Shown here piece by piece: positions 1 through 6,081 of a DNA stretch of 9,642 nt; positions within the stretch are counted from its first letter, which is position 1; each line of letters starts with the position of its first letter. The stretch comes from Chloroflexota bacterium (GTDB lineage: Bacteria > Chloroflexota > Dehalococcoidia > Lucifugimonadales > Lucifugimonadaceae). Both the position numbers and the translations under genes were made by a program. The notes under the pieces were generated by a model, which did no database searches, was not told where the DNA came from, and saw only the letters and a program-made list of their open reading frames with translations. Location: NCBI GenBank assembly GCA_029262715.1, contig JAJCYX010000355.1, positions 1-9,642 on the forward strand. Reading direction: 5' to 3'.

Positions 1-749
1 ACGGTGAGCACCGATCCTGTCATCCAGCGTGACTCATCACTTGCCAGGAACACGGCCGCCCAACCAACGTCCCACGGCGTGCCCTCAACCCCCAGCATCG
101 TCGTGTTTTTCCTGTGCGCACGCATCTCGTCCGAAAGCCGCCACGAAACCATCGGGGTATAGACCGCACCCGGTGCGATGGCGTTGACGCGAATTCCCTG
201 TCTACCGTGGTCCGCCGCCATCGCTACCGTCAGACCGATCACCCCGGCTTTCGACGTTGTGTAAGCGACGGCCTTTGAAGCCCTCACTCCGGCTATCGAC
301 GCAATGTTGATGATCGAGCCACCGCCGGTTTCGATCATTCGCGGGATGGCGTGGCGAGACATCAGCATCATGCTCTTCAAGTTCAGCGCCATGATGGTGT
401 CCCAGGTGTCCGGGTCGATTTCCGTGACCGATTCCCGAATGCTGTTGCCAACGTTGTTGTCGAGGATGTCGAGCCGTCCGTACCGCTCGACCGCTGCCTC
501 GACAAGTGCTCGACATTCTTCATCGCTGGTCACGTCGGCCTGAAACGCCGATGCGGTGCCGCCTTCGGCCTCGATCTCGGCCAGCGTTTCGTTCGCCCGG
601 TCTAGTTCAAGGTCGGCGAGCACCACGCTCGCTCCCTCACGAGCGAACAGTGTTGCGGTCGCCTTGCCATTGCCGACTCCGGGCCCACGTGAACCAGCAC
701 CGGTGACAATAGCCACCTTTCCTTCAAGGCGAGGTCGTCGTTCAGGCAT
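1..749 (-). CDS. Short-chain dehydrogenase/reductase (SDR), C-terminus cut by window edge
   Basis: NAD(P)-dependent oxidoreductase of the classical SDR fold, probably cytosolic. The reading frame is open from an ATG at 747-749 to the left edge (249 full codons). Visible landmarks are the nucleotide-binding loop VTGAGSRGPGVGNGKA at about residues 15-30, the acidic ADL at 45-47 after beta-2, NNVG at 98-101 in place of the usual NNAG, the catalytic serine in NIASIAG (about 151), YTTSK at 163-167 (Tyr and Lys of YxxxK), and the PG element near 193. The last visible residues, MTGSVLTV, match the family's C-terminal strand, so only about 10-20 residues should be missing. The start has a good Shine-Dalgarno sequence, AAGGA on the minus strand at 757-761, 7 nt away. 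Substrate is unknown. It lies downstream of the cupin and acyl-CoA synthetase on the same strand, suggesting a shared catabolic pathway. Confidence 0.93.
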   Translation of the reverse strand, partial: MPERRPRLEGKVAIVTGAGSRGPGVGNGKATATLFAREGASVVLADLELDRANETLAEIEAEGGTASAFQADVTSDEECRALVEAAVERYGRLDILDNNVGNSIRESVTEIDPDTWDTIMALNLKSMMLMSRHAIPRMIETGGGSIINIASIAGVRASKAVAYTTSKAGVIGLTVAMAADHGRQGIRVNAIAPGAVYTPMVSWRLSDEMRAHRKNTTMLGVEGTPWDVGWAAVFLASDESRWMTGSVLT

Positions 750-776
750 TTCTTATTCCTTGTAGCTGGTGGTGTT

Positions 777-811
777 CTCCCTCCCTACTTGGGAGGGCGT
801 TAGAGGGTGGG
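777..811 (+). repeat. Dispersed hairpin repeat, copy 1
   Basis: CCCTCCC (779-785) and GGGAGGG (791-797) form a perfect 7-bp stem around TACTT, followed by GTTAGAGGGTGGG. It matches copy 2 (861-895) at 28 of 35 positions in the same orientation, 84 bp apart. The pattern resembles REP/BIME-type intergenic repeats. Confidence 0.75.
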
Positions 812-860
812 TGCCGCGTGCGGCGGTAGCAAGCGGCGCTTTCGGTGTGCCCCGTCTGTC

Positions 861-895
861 CTCTCTCCCAGCTTGGGAGGGAGTTAGAAGGAAGG
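861..895 (+). repeat. Dispersed hairpin repeat, copy 2
   Basis: CTCCC (865-869) pairs with GGGAG (875-879) around AGCTT, followed by GGAGTTAGAAGGAAGG. It is a direct repeat of the element at 777-811. Confidence 0.75.
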
Positions 896-942
896 TCGGT
901 AGCCTATGGAGATGACTCAGTCTCCCCTTCAAGACGAAACGA

Positions 943-983
943 CCCTCACCTTCACCCTGACCCTCTCCCGATCCGGGAGAGGG
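943..983 (-). repeat. Dispersed hairpin repeat, copy 3, inverted
   Basis: CCCTCTCCCG (961-970) and CGGGAGAGGG (974-983) are perfect 10-bp arms around ATC. Read on the minus strand the hairpin is followed by GTCAGGGTGAAGGTGAGGG, the same G-rich tail that follows copies 1 and 2. This makes it an inverted member of the family. Two copies in one direction and one in the other form a BIME-like cluster. Confidence 0.75.
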
Positions 984-989
984 AATGTT

Positions 990-1069
990 TGTCATTCTGA
1001 ACTTAATTCAGAATCTCGCGGGTGACCATGCATCAACGGTCAGATCCCCCCGCGAGGGTCGGGATGACA
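990..1069. repeat. Nested inverted-repeat element (about 80 bp, MITE/REP-like)
   Basis: Outer arms TGTCAT (990-995) and ATGACA (1064-1069) pair perfectly; extending them to 13 bp keeps 10 matches. Inside lie a perfect hairpin ATTCTGAA/TTCAGAAT (994-1001 and 1007-1014) and a second one, CTCGCGGG/CCCGCGAG (1015-1022 and 1049-1056), which itself encloses TGACC/GGTCA (1023-1027 and 1038-1042). Sequences beginning TGTCATTCTGA and ending in ATGACA recur as intergenic repeats in many bacterial genomes. No transposase or clear target-site duplication is seen here. Confidence 0.65.
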
Positions 1070-1164
1070 GTGGCCTGCCACTTTTTCGTTTAGAGATGAC
1101 TACTGTCACTAAGTACACGCCGCCCGAAAGCACCGCCCGCCGCCACTCCTTCAGCAAGCTGTGA

Positions 1165-1190
1165 AACACGGCAAAACGCGGCTTGCCGCC
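1165..1190 (-). terminator. Possible terminator after the cupin gene
   Basis: Read on the minus strand, directly after the cupin stop, GCGGCAAGCCGC is followed by GTTTTG. An alternative fold pairs CGGCAA with TTGCCG (1183-1188 and 1169-1174, 8-nt loop), followed by TGTTTC. Either could act as a weak intrinsic terminator. The T run is short, so readthrough into the SDR gene is possible. Confidence 0.4.
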
Positions 1191-1543
1191 TACTCTAGCG
1201 TTACGAAAATGCTGTGGCGCACCTTGCCGTCCACCGACCTGCTGATATGCCCTTGCCCGGTCGTATCCTCAGCAAGGAAAATCTCGCCAGGTCCGATCAC
1301 CCGCTTCGTGCCGTCACTGACCGTGATCTCCACCGATGCATCGAGGTTTATCACGAACTGACGCCGCGGGGCGGTGTGGAAATCGAAATCGTAGTCGGCC
1401 GGGGTCTCGCGCAGGATCATGCCCTTAGTTGGGATCAACTCGGACAGCATGCCGACAGCAGAACCGGACGCGTGCAGCTCGTAGTCCAGGTCCTCGAAAT
1501 GGGACTGACCGTCATCACCCGTAAAAATCCGAGTCACCTTCAT
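1190..1543 (-). CDS. Single-domain cupin protein
   Basis: This 117-residue protein has the sequence style of small single-domain cupins (beta-barrel fold, often metal binding, usually cytosolic). Residues 45-80 carry RETPADYDFDFHTAPRRQ, then VINLDASVEITVSDGTKR. A second motif, GPGEIFLAEDTTGQGHIS (84-101), is very typical of this group. His56 and His99 are the likeliest metal ligands. The canonical Glu of cupin motif 1 is not obvious, so metal use is uncertain. The start at 1541-1543 has a strong Shine-Dalgarno sequence, GGAGAG, 5 nt upstream. It begins 61 bp after the acyl-CoA synthetase stop on the same strand with no good terminator between, so the two are probably cotranscribed. The substrate and whether it is an enzyme or a binding protein are unknown. 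Confidence 0.88.
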   Translation of the reverse strand: MKVTRIFTGDDGQSHFEDLDYELHASGSAVGMLSELIPTKGMILRETPADYDFDFHTAPRRQFVINLDASVEITVSDGTKRVIGPGEIFLAEDTTGQGHISRSVDGKVRHSIFVTLE

Positions 1544-1604
1544 CCGTTCTCTCCAATTTCATAATTCTGTACCCAACAATACGGTGAAAACGCCGCACGC
1601 GGCC

Positions 1605-3248
1605 TTAGCCGATGCGCCTGTCATTGACTGCCCACTCACGCTCCCTGAGCAGAAACTTCTGAATCTTTCCCGTCGCCGTCTTCGGCAAATCCCCGAACTC
1701 AATCCGCTTCGGTGCCTTGAACCGCGCCAGCCGCTCCCTGCAAAACTCGATGATCTCCGAATCGGCAATCTCCAGCCCGTCGCGCAACGAAATGAACGCC
1801 TTCGGCACCTCGCCCCACTGCTCATCCGGGACACCAATCACGCACGTCTCAAGCACCGCCGGATGCTCCATCAGCACGTTCTCAACCTCGACACTTGAGA
1901 TGTTCTCGCCGCCCGAAATGATCACATCCTTCTTGCGATCCTTCAGTTCGATGTAACCGTCAGCGTGAACCACCGCCAGGTCTCCCGTGTGGAACCAGCC
2001 AGCGGCAAATGCTGATTCGGTCGCCTCGGCGTCACGGAAATAGCCCTTCATCACCGTGTTGCCCCGAGTCACCACCTCGCCAATCGTCTCAGCATCCGGC
2101 GGAACGTCCGACATATCCTCGTGCACAACCCGGACGCCAACATGCAGAGTTGTGGTCGGAACTCCCTGCCGAGACTTCATCTGCGCCTGCTCGTCCACCG
2201 TCAGCTCCGCCCATTCCGGCTGCACGGCGGCAATCATCGAAGGCCCGTATGTCTCGGTAAGGCCGTACAGGTGGTGAAGCTCCGCTCCCATCGACTCCAT
2301 CGCCCGCAGCACCCTTGGCGCAGGCGGCGCGCCACCGGTGAATATTTTTATCCCATCCAGCCTTGCCAGAGTTTCGGATGGAGTGTCGGACGGCGACGAC
2401 TCAAGCAGCGAAAGCACACTCGGTGCAGCGCACATGTGCGTTACTGCCTGTTTGGCTGCCTCTGAAAATACGTCCTCAGCGTTCACTCGGCGCAAGCAGA
2501 CATGCGTGCCGCCAACCGCAGTCACCGCCCACGTGTAGCACCATCCGTTGCAGTGGAACATTGGCAGTGTCCAGAGGTAAACGCTCTGCGGCGTCAGCCC
2601 CGCATCAAGCGCCTGTCCGAGCGCATTCAGGTAAGCACCGCGCCCGGAATACTCGACGCCCTTAGGCTCTCCGGTAGTTCCGGACGTGTAATCGATGGCG
2701 ATGGTGTCCAGCTCGGAGCGGTCGAACCGCGGTCGCTCGACACCCTCACCTGTTCGCAGGAACTCCTCGTACTCGACCGCGCCACGAATGCCAGTGGTCG
2801 GTGCCATATCGGCAACTTCGACGAGGGTCGTTACGTCGTGCGGTCCAGATAGAACTTCGTCAACGAGACCTGAGAATTCGGAGTCGAACACCAGCGCCTT
2901 CGCGCTGGAGTGACGGATGATGAACCCGATCTCACGCTTTGAAAGCCGGGTGTTCATCGCAACCAGCACGCCGCCCATGCGCATCGGCCCATAGTGGCCC
3001 TCAAGCATTTCAGGAATGTTCGGCACCAAGTATGCAACGCGGTCGCCGGGCACCAATCCTGCCCGTGTAAGTGCGCCTGCGAGAAGCGAAATGCGCCGAT
3101 TGAACTCTGCGTACGAGTAGGTTCGGTCTCCGTACACGACCGCTGTTTTCTGCGGATACACGCGTGCGCTTCTGTCCAGGAACAGTCCGGGATTCAGGTT
3201 CTGAAATGAAACACCGTCGGTCTGGCGTGCGGCAAATTCGTCAGGCAT
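1605..3248 (-). CDS. AMP-forming acyl-CoA synthetase (fatty-acyl/DmdB-like CoA ligase)
   Basis: Activates a carboxylic acid with ATP to an acyl-adenylate, then to the acyl-CoA thioester. In the 547-residue form starting at 3248 the ANL-superfamily motifs are all present: phosphate loop YTSGTTGEPKG (about 187-197), FHCNGW (231-236), YGLTE (328-332), FHTGD (419-423), hinge DRKKDVIISGGENI (437-450), and C-terminal TATGKIQK with the catalytic lysine near 528. FHCNGW is typical of the medium-chain/3-methylmercaptopropionyl-CoA ligase branch, but the substrate cannot be assigned. The frame stays open to an ATG at 3396-3398. That extension would translate a hairpin repeat and is low in conserved content, so I chose MPDEFAARQ at 3248. 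No clear Shine-Dalgarno sequence precedes either start. It heads the cluster with the cupin and SDR. Confidence 0.95.
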   Translation of the reverse strand: MPDEFAARQTDGVSFQNLNPGLFLDRSARVYPQKTAVVYGDRTYSYAEFNRRISLLAGALTRAGLVPGDRVAYLVPNIPEMLEGHYGPMRMGGVLVAMNTRLSKREIGFIIRHSSAKALVFDSEFSGLVDEVLSGPHDVTTLVEVADMAPTTGIRGAVEYEEFLRTGEGVERPRFDRSELDTIAIDYTSGTTGEPKGVEYSGRGAYLNALGQALDAGLTPQSVYLWTLPMFHCNGWCYTWAVTAVGGTHVCLRRVNAEDVFSEAAKQAVTHMCAAPSVLSLLESSPSDTPSETLARLDGIKIFTGGAPPAPRVLRAMESMGAELHHLYGLTETYGPSMIAAVQPEWAELTVDEQAQMKSRQGVPTTTLHVGVRVVHEDMSDVPPDAETIGEVVTRGNTVMKGYFRDAEATESAFAAGWFHTGDLAVVHADGYIELKDRKKDVIISGGENISSVEVENVLMEHPAVLETCVIGVPDEQWGEVPKAFISLRDGLEIADSEIIEFCRERLARFKAPKRIEFGDLPKTATGKIQKFLLREREWAVNDRRIG

Positions 3249-3550
3249 GAGGGAAGGGTTTCCGAAGCAGGCTGCAGGTTCAGGCGGCAAAGATACCTGA
3301 GATGGGACGGGAGTGGAGCGTGATGATTTTCCCTCTCCCGCCACGGGAGAGAGTTGAGCCGGTGGAGCTACGAAATAAGAAACATCGTTCGGGTGCAAGG
3401 AAAGTGGCGGCGCGCTTTTCTCCCGCCTTCTCGAGAATCTGCTGGAATTCCATTCCCGGTTTTTGCATGGCGGTTATAGACTTCACCGGAATAGCCATCG
3501 GCAGATCGGGTCCTGGACCTAGACTCCGGTGTTCATCAAGGAGCCGGTCG
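3249..3550. other. Divergent intergenic region between synthetase and MFS gene
   Basis: About 300 bp separate the two divergent genes. It must hold both promoters, but no convincing -35/-10 pair stands out. It contains copy 4 of the hairpin repeat (3331-3353), which would lie in the 5' leader of the synthetase mRNA. Open frames cross this region on both strands without recognisable domain content. Confidence 0.6.
3331..3353 (+). repeat. Dispersed hairpin repeat, copy 4
   Basis: CCCTCTCCCG (3331-3340) and CGGGAGAGAG (3344-3353) surround CCA, with a single mismatch in the 10-bp stem. The left arm is identical to that of copy 3 (961-970), and the following GTTGAGCCGGTGGAG resembles the GTTAGAGGGTGGG tail of copy 1. 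It sits 80-100 bp upstream of the preferred synthetase start and argues against the longer N-terminus. Confidence 0.7.
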
Positions 3551-3553
3551 TTG
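3538..3553 (+). promoter_or_regulatory. Shine-Dalgarno that selects a TTG start for the MFS gene
   Basis: AAGGAG at 3538-3543 stands 7 nt before a TTG at 3551-3553 that is in frame with the transporter. The ATG at 3467 in the same frame lacks any purine-rich site and would add 28 residues unlike an MFS N-terminus. The TTG is therefore the best start candidate. Confidence 0.55.
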
Positions 3554-4871
3554 GTCAAGCCCGTTGTGGGAAGTTCTGAGCAGGCTGCCATATCGAATCC
3601 GGACGCATCATCAATCCCTCGTCCATCTGGCCGCACAGGTCTCTTCCATTCATTCGGCTACCGCAACTTCAGGATGCAGTGGATCGCCGATTCCCTGATG
3701 AGCTGGTCGAACGAGATGGAGAACCTGATTCTGGCCTGGTTTGTCCTGGTGCAGACCGACTCCCCGTTCCTGCTCGGCCTGTTCGGGGCTCTGAAATTTC
3801 TTGGCACGCTCGTCGCTCCGTTTTATGGGGTCCTCGCTGACCGGATGGACCGGGCGACGCATGATCATCGGCCTGCGCACGATCCTTGCCGTCCTGGCGT
3901 TGACGATCATGACGCTGGCGCTGACCGACGTTCTCGAAGTCTGGCATGTGTTCATCATCGCCACCCTGACCGGCATGGTTCGTGTTGCAGACAACGTTGC
4001 CCGGCAGTCACTCGTCGCCGACATTGTTCCCAGGGAATCTCTGCTGAACGCCTACGGTCTTACTCGTACCACGCAGGACTCAGCGAAGATCGCCGGCTCG
4101 TTGATCGGCGCTGGCCTGTTCGCTCAATTTGGTCTTGGCCTCGCCTATACGGGCGTCACCGTTTTATACGGCATTTCTGTGGTGTTCATATCCGCAGTCA
4201 GCATCGTGCGCCGATCTGCTCCATTGCAGCGTGATCCGGTCTTCCATACGCTCAAGTCTGGAGTCTCGTACATGCGTGGCTCACCGACGATCAAGGCGGT
4301 AATGTTCCTGGCATTCCTGGTGAACCTCACTGCTTTTCCGCTCTCGAACGGCCTGATGCCGGTCGTGGCACGCGACCTGTTCAACACAGACGAGAACGGA
4401 TTGGCACGTCTGCTGGCGGCAGTTGCCTTAGGAGCGCTGGCGGGGTCGATCGCGATGGCCGCACTGGCACGAATCGCCCGACCCGACCGCGCCATGCTGT
4501 TCGCCGTAGTAGCCTGGCATCTGTTCCTGCTGTTGTTCGCCCGGTTCGACACTTCTGGACCTGCGTTCCCTGTGCTCGCGGCTGTCGGCTTCGCTAGCTC
4601 TATTTCGATGATCTCGATGACGGTCTTGTTGATGACAACGGTGCAGAGGGAGTTTCGGGGTCGCGTGATGGGCGTTCGGATGCTGGCGGTCTACGGACTG
4701 CCAATGGGGCTGCTGATCGGAGGTGGGCTTGCCGAGGTGTTCGGTATCCAGGCAACACTCACGATTTACGGAATTGTCGGCCTGGCGCTTACAGCGCTGG
4801 CGGTAGTCGCCTGGCCGCAGCTCTGGCAGGGAGGAGAGGTGATGGGGAACGATACGCCGCCCGGCAATTGA
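3551..4871 (+). pseudogene. EntS-like MFS exporter (DHA3/MFS_3 type) with an apparent frameshift
   Basis: An inner-membrane exporter of the major facilitator superfamily, MFS_3 type (EntS-like). The first part, through GVLADRMDR, is in one frame. The rest, from RRMIIGLRT to the stop at 4869-4871, is in the +1 frame. Removing one G from GGG at 3852-3854 restores GVLADRMDRRRMIIGL, the classical motif A loop between helices 2 and 3, and gives a protein of about 439 residues, normal for the family. Other family features are VADNVARQSLVADIVPRESL with NAYGLTRTTQDSAK after helix 4, and hydrophobic helices through about residue 425. Only one lesion is visible, so this may be a recent mutation or a sequencing or assembly error, not an old pseudogene. 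If real, the downstream part could start at ATG 3861 but would lack helices 1 and 2. Substrate unknown. Confidence 0.85.
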
Positions 4872-5046
4872 GGCACTGTTTCACCAGAGTCGGTGGTGAT
4901 GCAGTTAGTGCTGGTGCTTATGGGCAACTTATGCAAAACACCAGACTTGATACGGGCAGATTCTGGCCTATCGCAAAATGCGCATAGCGACTGCGAATGA
5001 GGTTCGAATCTGGTTGACTAGTTAACCATCAGATTCTCAAATCGTG
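4872..5046. other. Convergent intergenic region with two hairpins
   Basis: It lies between the 3' ends of the MFS gene and the small glycine-zipper gene. TCACC/GGTGA (4881-4885 and 4895-4899) follows the MFS stop closely. A second inverted repeat pairs GAATCTG (5006-5012) with CAGATTC (5030-5036) and contains the near-palindrome GTTGACTAGTTAAC. Neither has a T run, so a terminator role is only possible. GGTTCGAATC at 5001-5010 looks like a tRNA T loop, but no acceptor stem or other arms can be built around it. Confidence 0.5.
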
Positions 5047-5208
5047 TTATTCGTTATTGCGGCGACTTTCAATCGTGGCTCCGATACCTGTCCCGATCGC
5101 GAGACCGAGCGCAATCCATAACCCCACATTGTCGGTAAGTACCCCGATGACGACTCCTACGATTATTCCAATTCCCGTGCCAGTACCTGTGGTCTTACGG
5201 TCTTTCAA
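5047..5208 (-). CDS. Small glycine-zipper membrane protein, TTG start
   Basis: This 53-residue protein has a short basic start (MKDRKTTG) and two hydrophobic glycine-spaced stretches, TGIGIIVGVVIGVL (about 11-24) and LWIALGLAIGTGIGATI (30-46), split by TDN, and ends ESRRNNE. The alternation of Gly with Ile/Val/Leu is typical of tiny glycine-zipper membrane proteins with two helices in a hairpin. No ATG exists in this frame; the only start is TTG at 5206-5208, with GAAAG 6 nt upstream. It begins 23 nt after the GNAT stop on the same strand, and 1 nt after the stop of the tail repeat at 5210-5254, so it may be translated by coupling. Function unknown. A very similar valine- and proline-rich reading of the opposite strand is its shadow. 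Confidence 0.65.
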   Translation of the reverse strand: MKDRKTTGTGTGIGIIVGVVIGVLTDNVGLWIALGLAIGTGIGATIESRRNNE

Positions 5209-5209
5209 T

Positions 5210-5254
5210 TCATGCTTTCAATATCTCCCGCTTAGCCAGTACCCGTTCTAACAG
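5210..5254 (-). repeat. Coding-type tail repeat, copy A
   Basis: On the minus strand this encodes LLERVLAKREILKA and a TGA stop. It is 33/45 identical to copy B (5803-5847), which encodes LLEQVLAKPEILKA and TAG. Six of eight differing sense codons are synonymous. Positions 5232-5254 are also the last codons of the GNAT gene in another frame. The next gene starts 1 nt after this TGA. Confidence 0.7.
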
Positions 5255-5798
5255 ATAAGTCGTTTGAAAACTCGTGTCTCAGGATCGCCATGATCAGATC
5301 GTTCTGACGTTGACCGCCGACGAGCGCACGCTCACGAAGAACGCCTTCTACTTTGAATCCACACTTCTCATAAGAGCGGATCGCCCGTTGGTTTGACTCA
5401 AGCACGATCAGATCGACCCGGTGGAGGTTCATGATATTGAAAGCATGTCCGATCACAAGCTTTGATGCCTCCGTACCGTAACCATGCCCCCAGTCAGCCG
5501 GATGCCAAATGCCGATAGCCAACCGTGCGTGGGCTTCTTCCTCGTCGATCTCGTGAAGCCTTACCCGACCGATAGCGTGATCATGGCGGTCGATCACCCA
5601 CTTAATTGAATCTGGAAATCCAGTGAGCGAACGTTCGTAGGACTCCCGGCTCGGACGCTTAATTCCGGATGGATCACCGCCGTAAGCGAGAGTCGTTTCA
5701 GGCTGCCCAGCCTTTACGAGGAAATCCTCAACATCGGAAGTCAGAGGCTGGCGGAGGCTTATGAGGTCACCTCGGTAGGTTGTAGGACTCCAAGGCAT
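5232..5798 (-). CDS. GNAT family N-acetyltransferase (RimJ/RimL-like, Acetyltransf_3)
   Basis: A cytosolic transferase moving acetyl from acetyl-CoA to an amine. The 188-residue protein shows an N-terminal RGDLISLRQPLTSDVEDF (9-26), a central strand KWVIDRHDHAIGRVRLHEID (66-85), the acetyl-CoA pyrophosphate loop WGHGYGTEA (103-111), and NQRAIRSYEKCGFKVEGVLRE (136-156), the classic motif B region of the RimJ/RimL type. The acceptor (protein N-terminus or small molecule) cannot be told. The start at 5796-5798 has GAAGG 9 nt upstream, inside tail copy B. The last eight or so residues (LSVRTGTG) read through tail copy A out of its own frame, so the native C-terminus may have been altered. It is followed closely by the glycine-zipper gene. 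Confidence 0.93.
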   Translation of the reverse strand: MPWSPTTYRGDLISLRQPLTSDVEDFLVKAGQPETTLAYGGDPSGIKRPSRESYERSLTGFPDSIKWVIDRHDHAIGRVRLHEIDEEEAHARLAIGIWHPADWGHGYGTEASKLVIGHAFNIMNLHRVDLIVLESNQRAIRSYEKCGFKVEGVLRERALVGGQRQNDLIMAILRHEFSNDLSVRTGTG

Positions 5799-5802
5799 TG
5801 CA

Positions 5803-5910
5803 CTACGCCTTCAGTATCTCCGGCTTGGCCAGCACTTGTTCCAGCAGTGGCTTCATGCCCAGTTTCGTAGAGAGCAGCTGGCACTCAAAGACTACGCTTG
5901 GAAGACGAGG
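5803..5910 (-). pseudogene. Remnant or readthrough tail of a small protein gene (tail repeat copy B at 5803-5847)
   Basis: Thirty-five sense codons run in the same frame as, and directly after, the TAG of the 47-codon gene upstream, ending with TAG at 5803-5805. The last 14 encode LLEQVLAKPEILKA, homologous to copy A. The synonymous-biased divergence from copy A says this was once, or still is, translated. It may be the 3' end of an 83-codon gene interrupted by a stop at 5911-5913, or the relic of a separate gene. The GNAT Shine-Dalgarno sequence is embedded in its last codons, and GNAT starts 4 nt after the stop. Confidence 0.45.
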
Positions 5911-6054
5911 CTAACCCGGTAACACAAACATATGGGTGAAGACCAACGGCAGGCCGTCCACCGCATCTTCGCCTCCATGTTTTGGAAGAACAAAGTCGGG
6001 ACTCTGAGAAAGAAACGTCTTACGACAATTCGGGCATAAAACTATGAACTGCAT
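5911..6054 (-). CDS. Small CPNC-motif (zinc-ribbon-like) hypothetical protein
   Basis: A 47-residue reading frame from ATG (6052-6054) to TAG. It starts MQFIVLCPNCRKTF, with a CxxC knuckle at residues 7-10 as in zinc ribbons, then FVLPKHGG (22-29) and DGLPLVFTHMFVLPG (33-47). Only one CxxC pair is present, so a full ribbon would need His27 or His41, a partner chain, or the Cys in the codons after the stop. It begins 27 nt after the rhodanese stop on the same strand. The Shine-Dalgarno sequence is weak. The composition is protein-like, but I do not recognise the family; it could be the truncated head of an 83-codon gene. Confidence 0.5.
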   Translation of the reverse strand: MQFIVLCPNCRKTFLSQSPDFVLPKHGGEDAVDGLPLVFTHMFVLPG

Positions 6055-6081
6055 TGTTATTGATCCGTTCTAATGTCCCGT

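Larger units (their letters stand above)
750..1189. other. Repeat-rich intergenic region with no gene
   Basis: This 440-bp gap separates the cupin from the SDR gene. It contains three copies of a CTCCC/GGGAG hairpin repeat, a nested inverted-repeat element at 990-1069, a small hairpin GGAGA/TCTCC at 908-925, and a hairpin just after the cupin stop. On the plus strand a stem AGTGG/CCACT (1069-1082) runs into five T, but no plus-strand gene precedes it. The short open frames here are low-complexity readings of the repeats, so I see no coding region. Confidence 0.8.

Noticed and set aside
1069..1086. Plus-strand intrinsic terminator AGTGG/CCACT with five T
   Set aside because: The structure is good, but no plus-strand gene precedes it, so I list it only as part of the repeat-rich gap.
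1214..1564. 116-codon plus-strand frame opposite the cupin
   Set aside because: It lies entirely opposite a well-supported cupin gene with a strong Shine-Dalgarno sequence, and no domain is recognisable.
3249..3398. Longer synthetase start at 3398, adding 50 residues
   Set aside because: The extension translates hairpin repeat copy 4 (LSPVAGEGKSS), has no Shine-Dalgarno sequence, and is unlike family N-termini.
3280..3636. 118-codon minus-strand frame upstream of the synthetase
   Set aside because: It crosses the repeat and the MFS start region, has no recognisable motif, and shows no ribosome-binding site.
4970..5040. tRNA-like GGTTCGAATC
   Set aside because: No paired T stem, anticodon arm or acceptor stem can be drawn around it.
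5057..5251. 64-codon plus-strand frame rich in PIPVPVPV
   Set aside because: It is the opposite-strand shadow of the glycine-zipper protein; Gly-Ile/Val codons reverse to Pro/Ile/Val codons.
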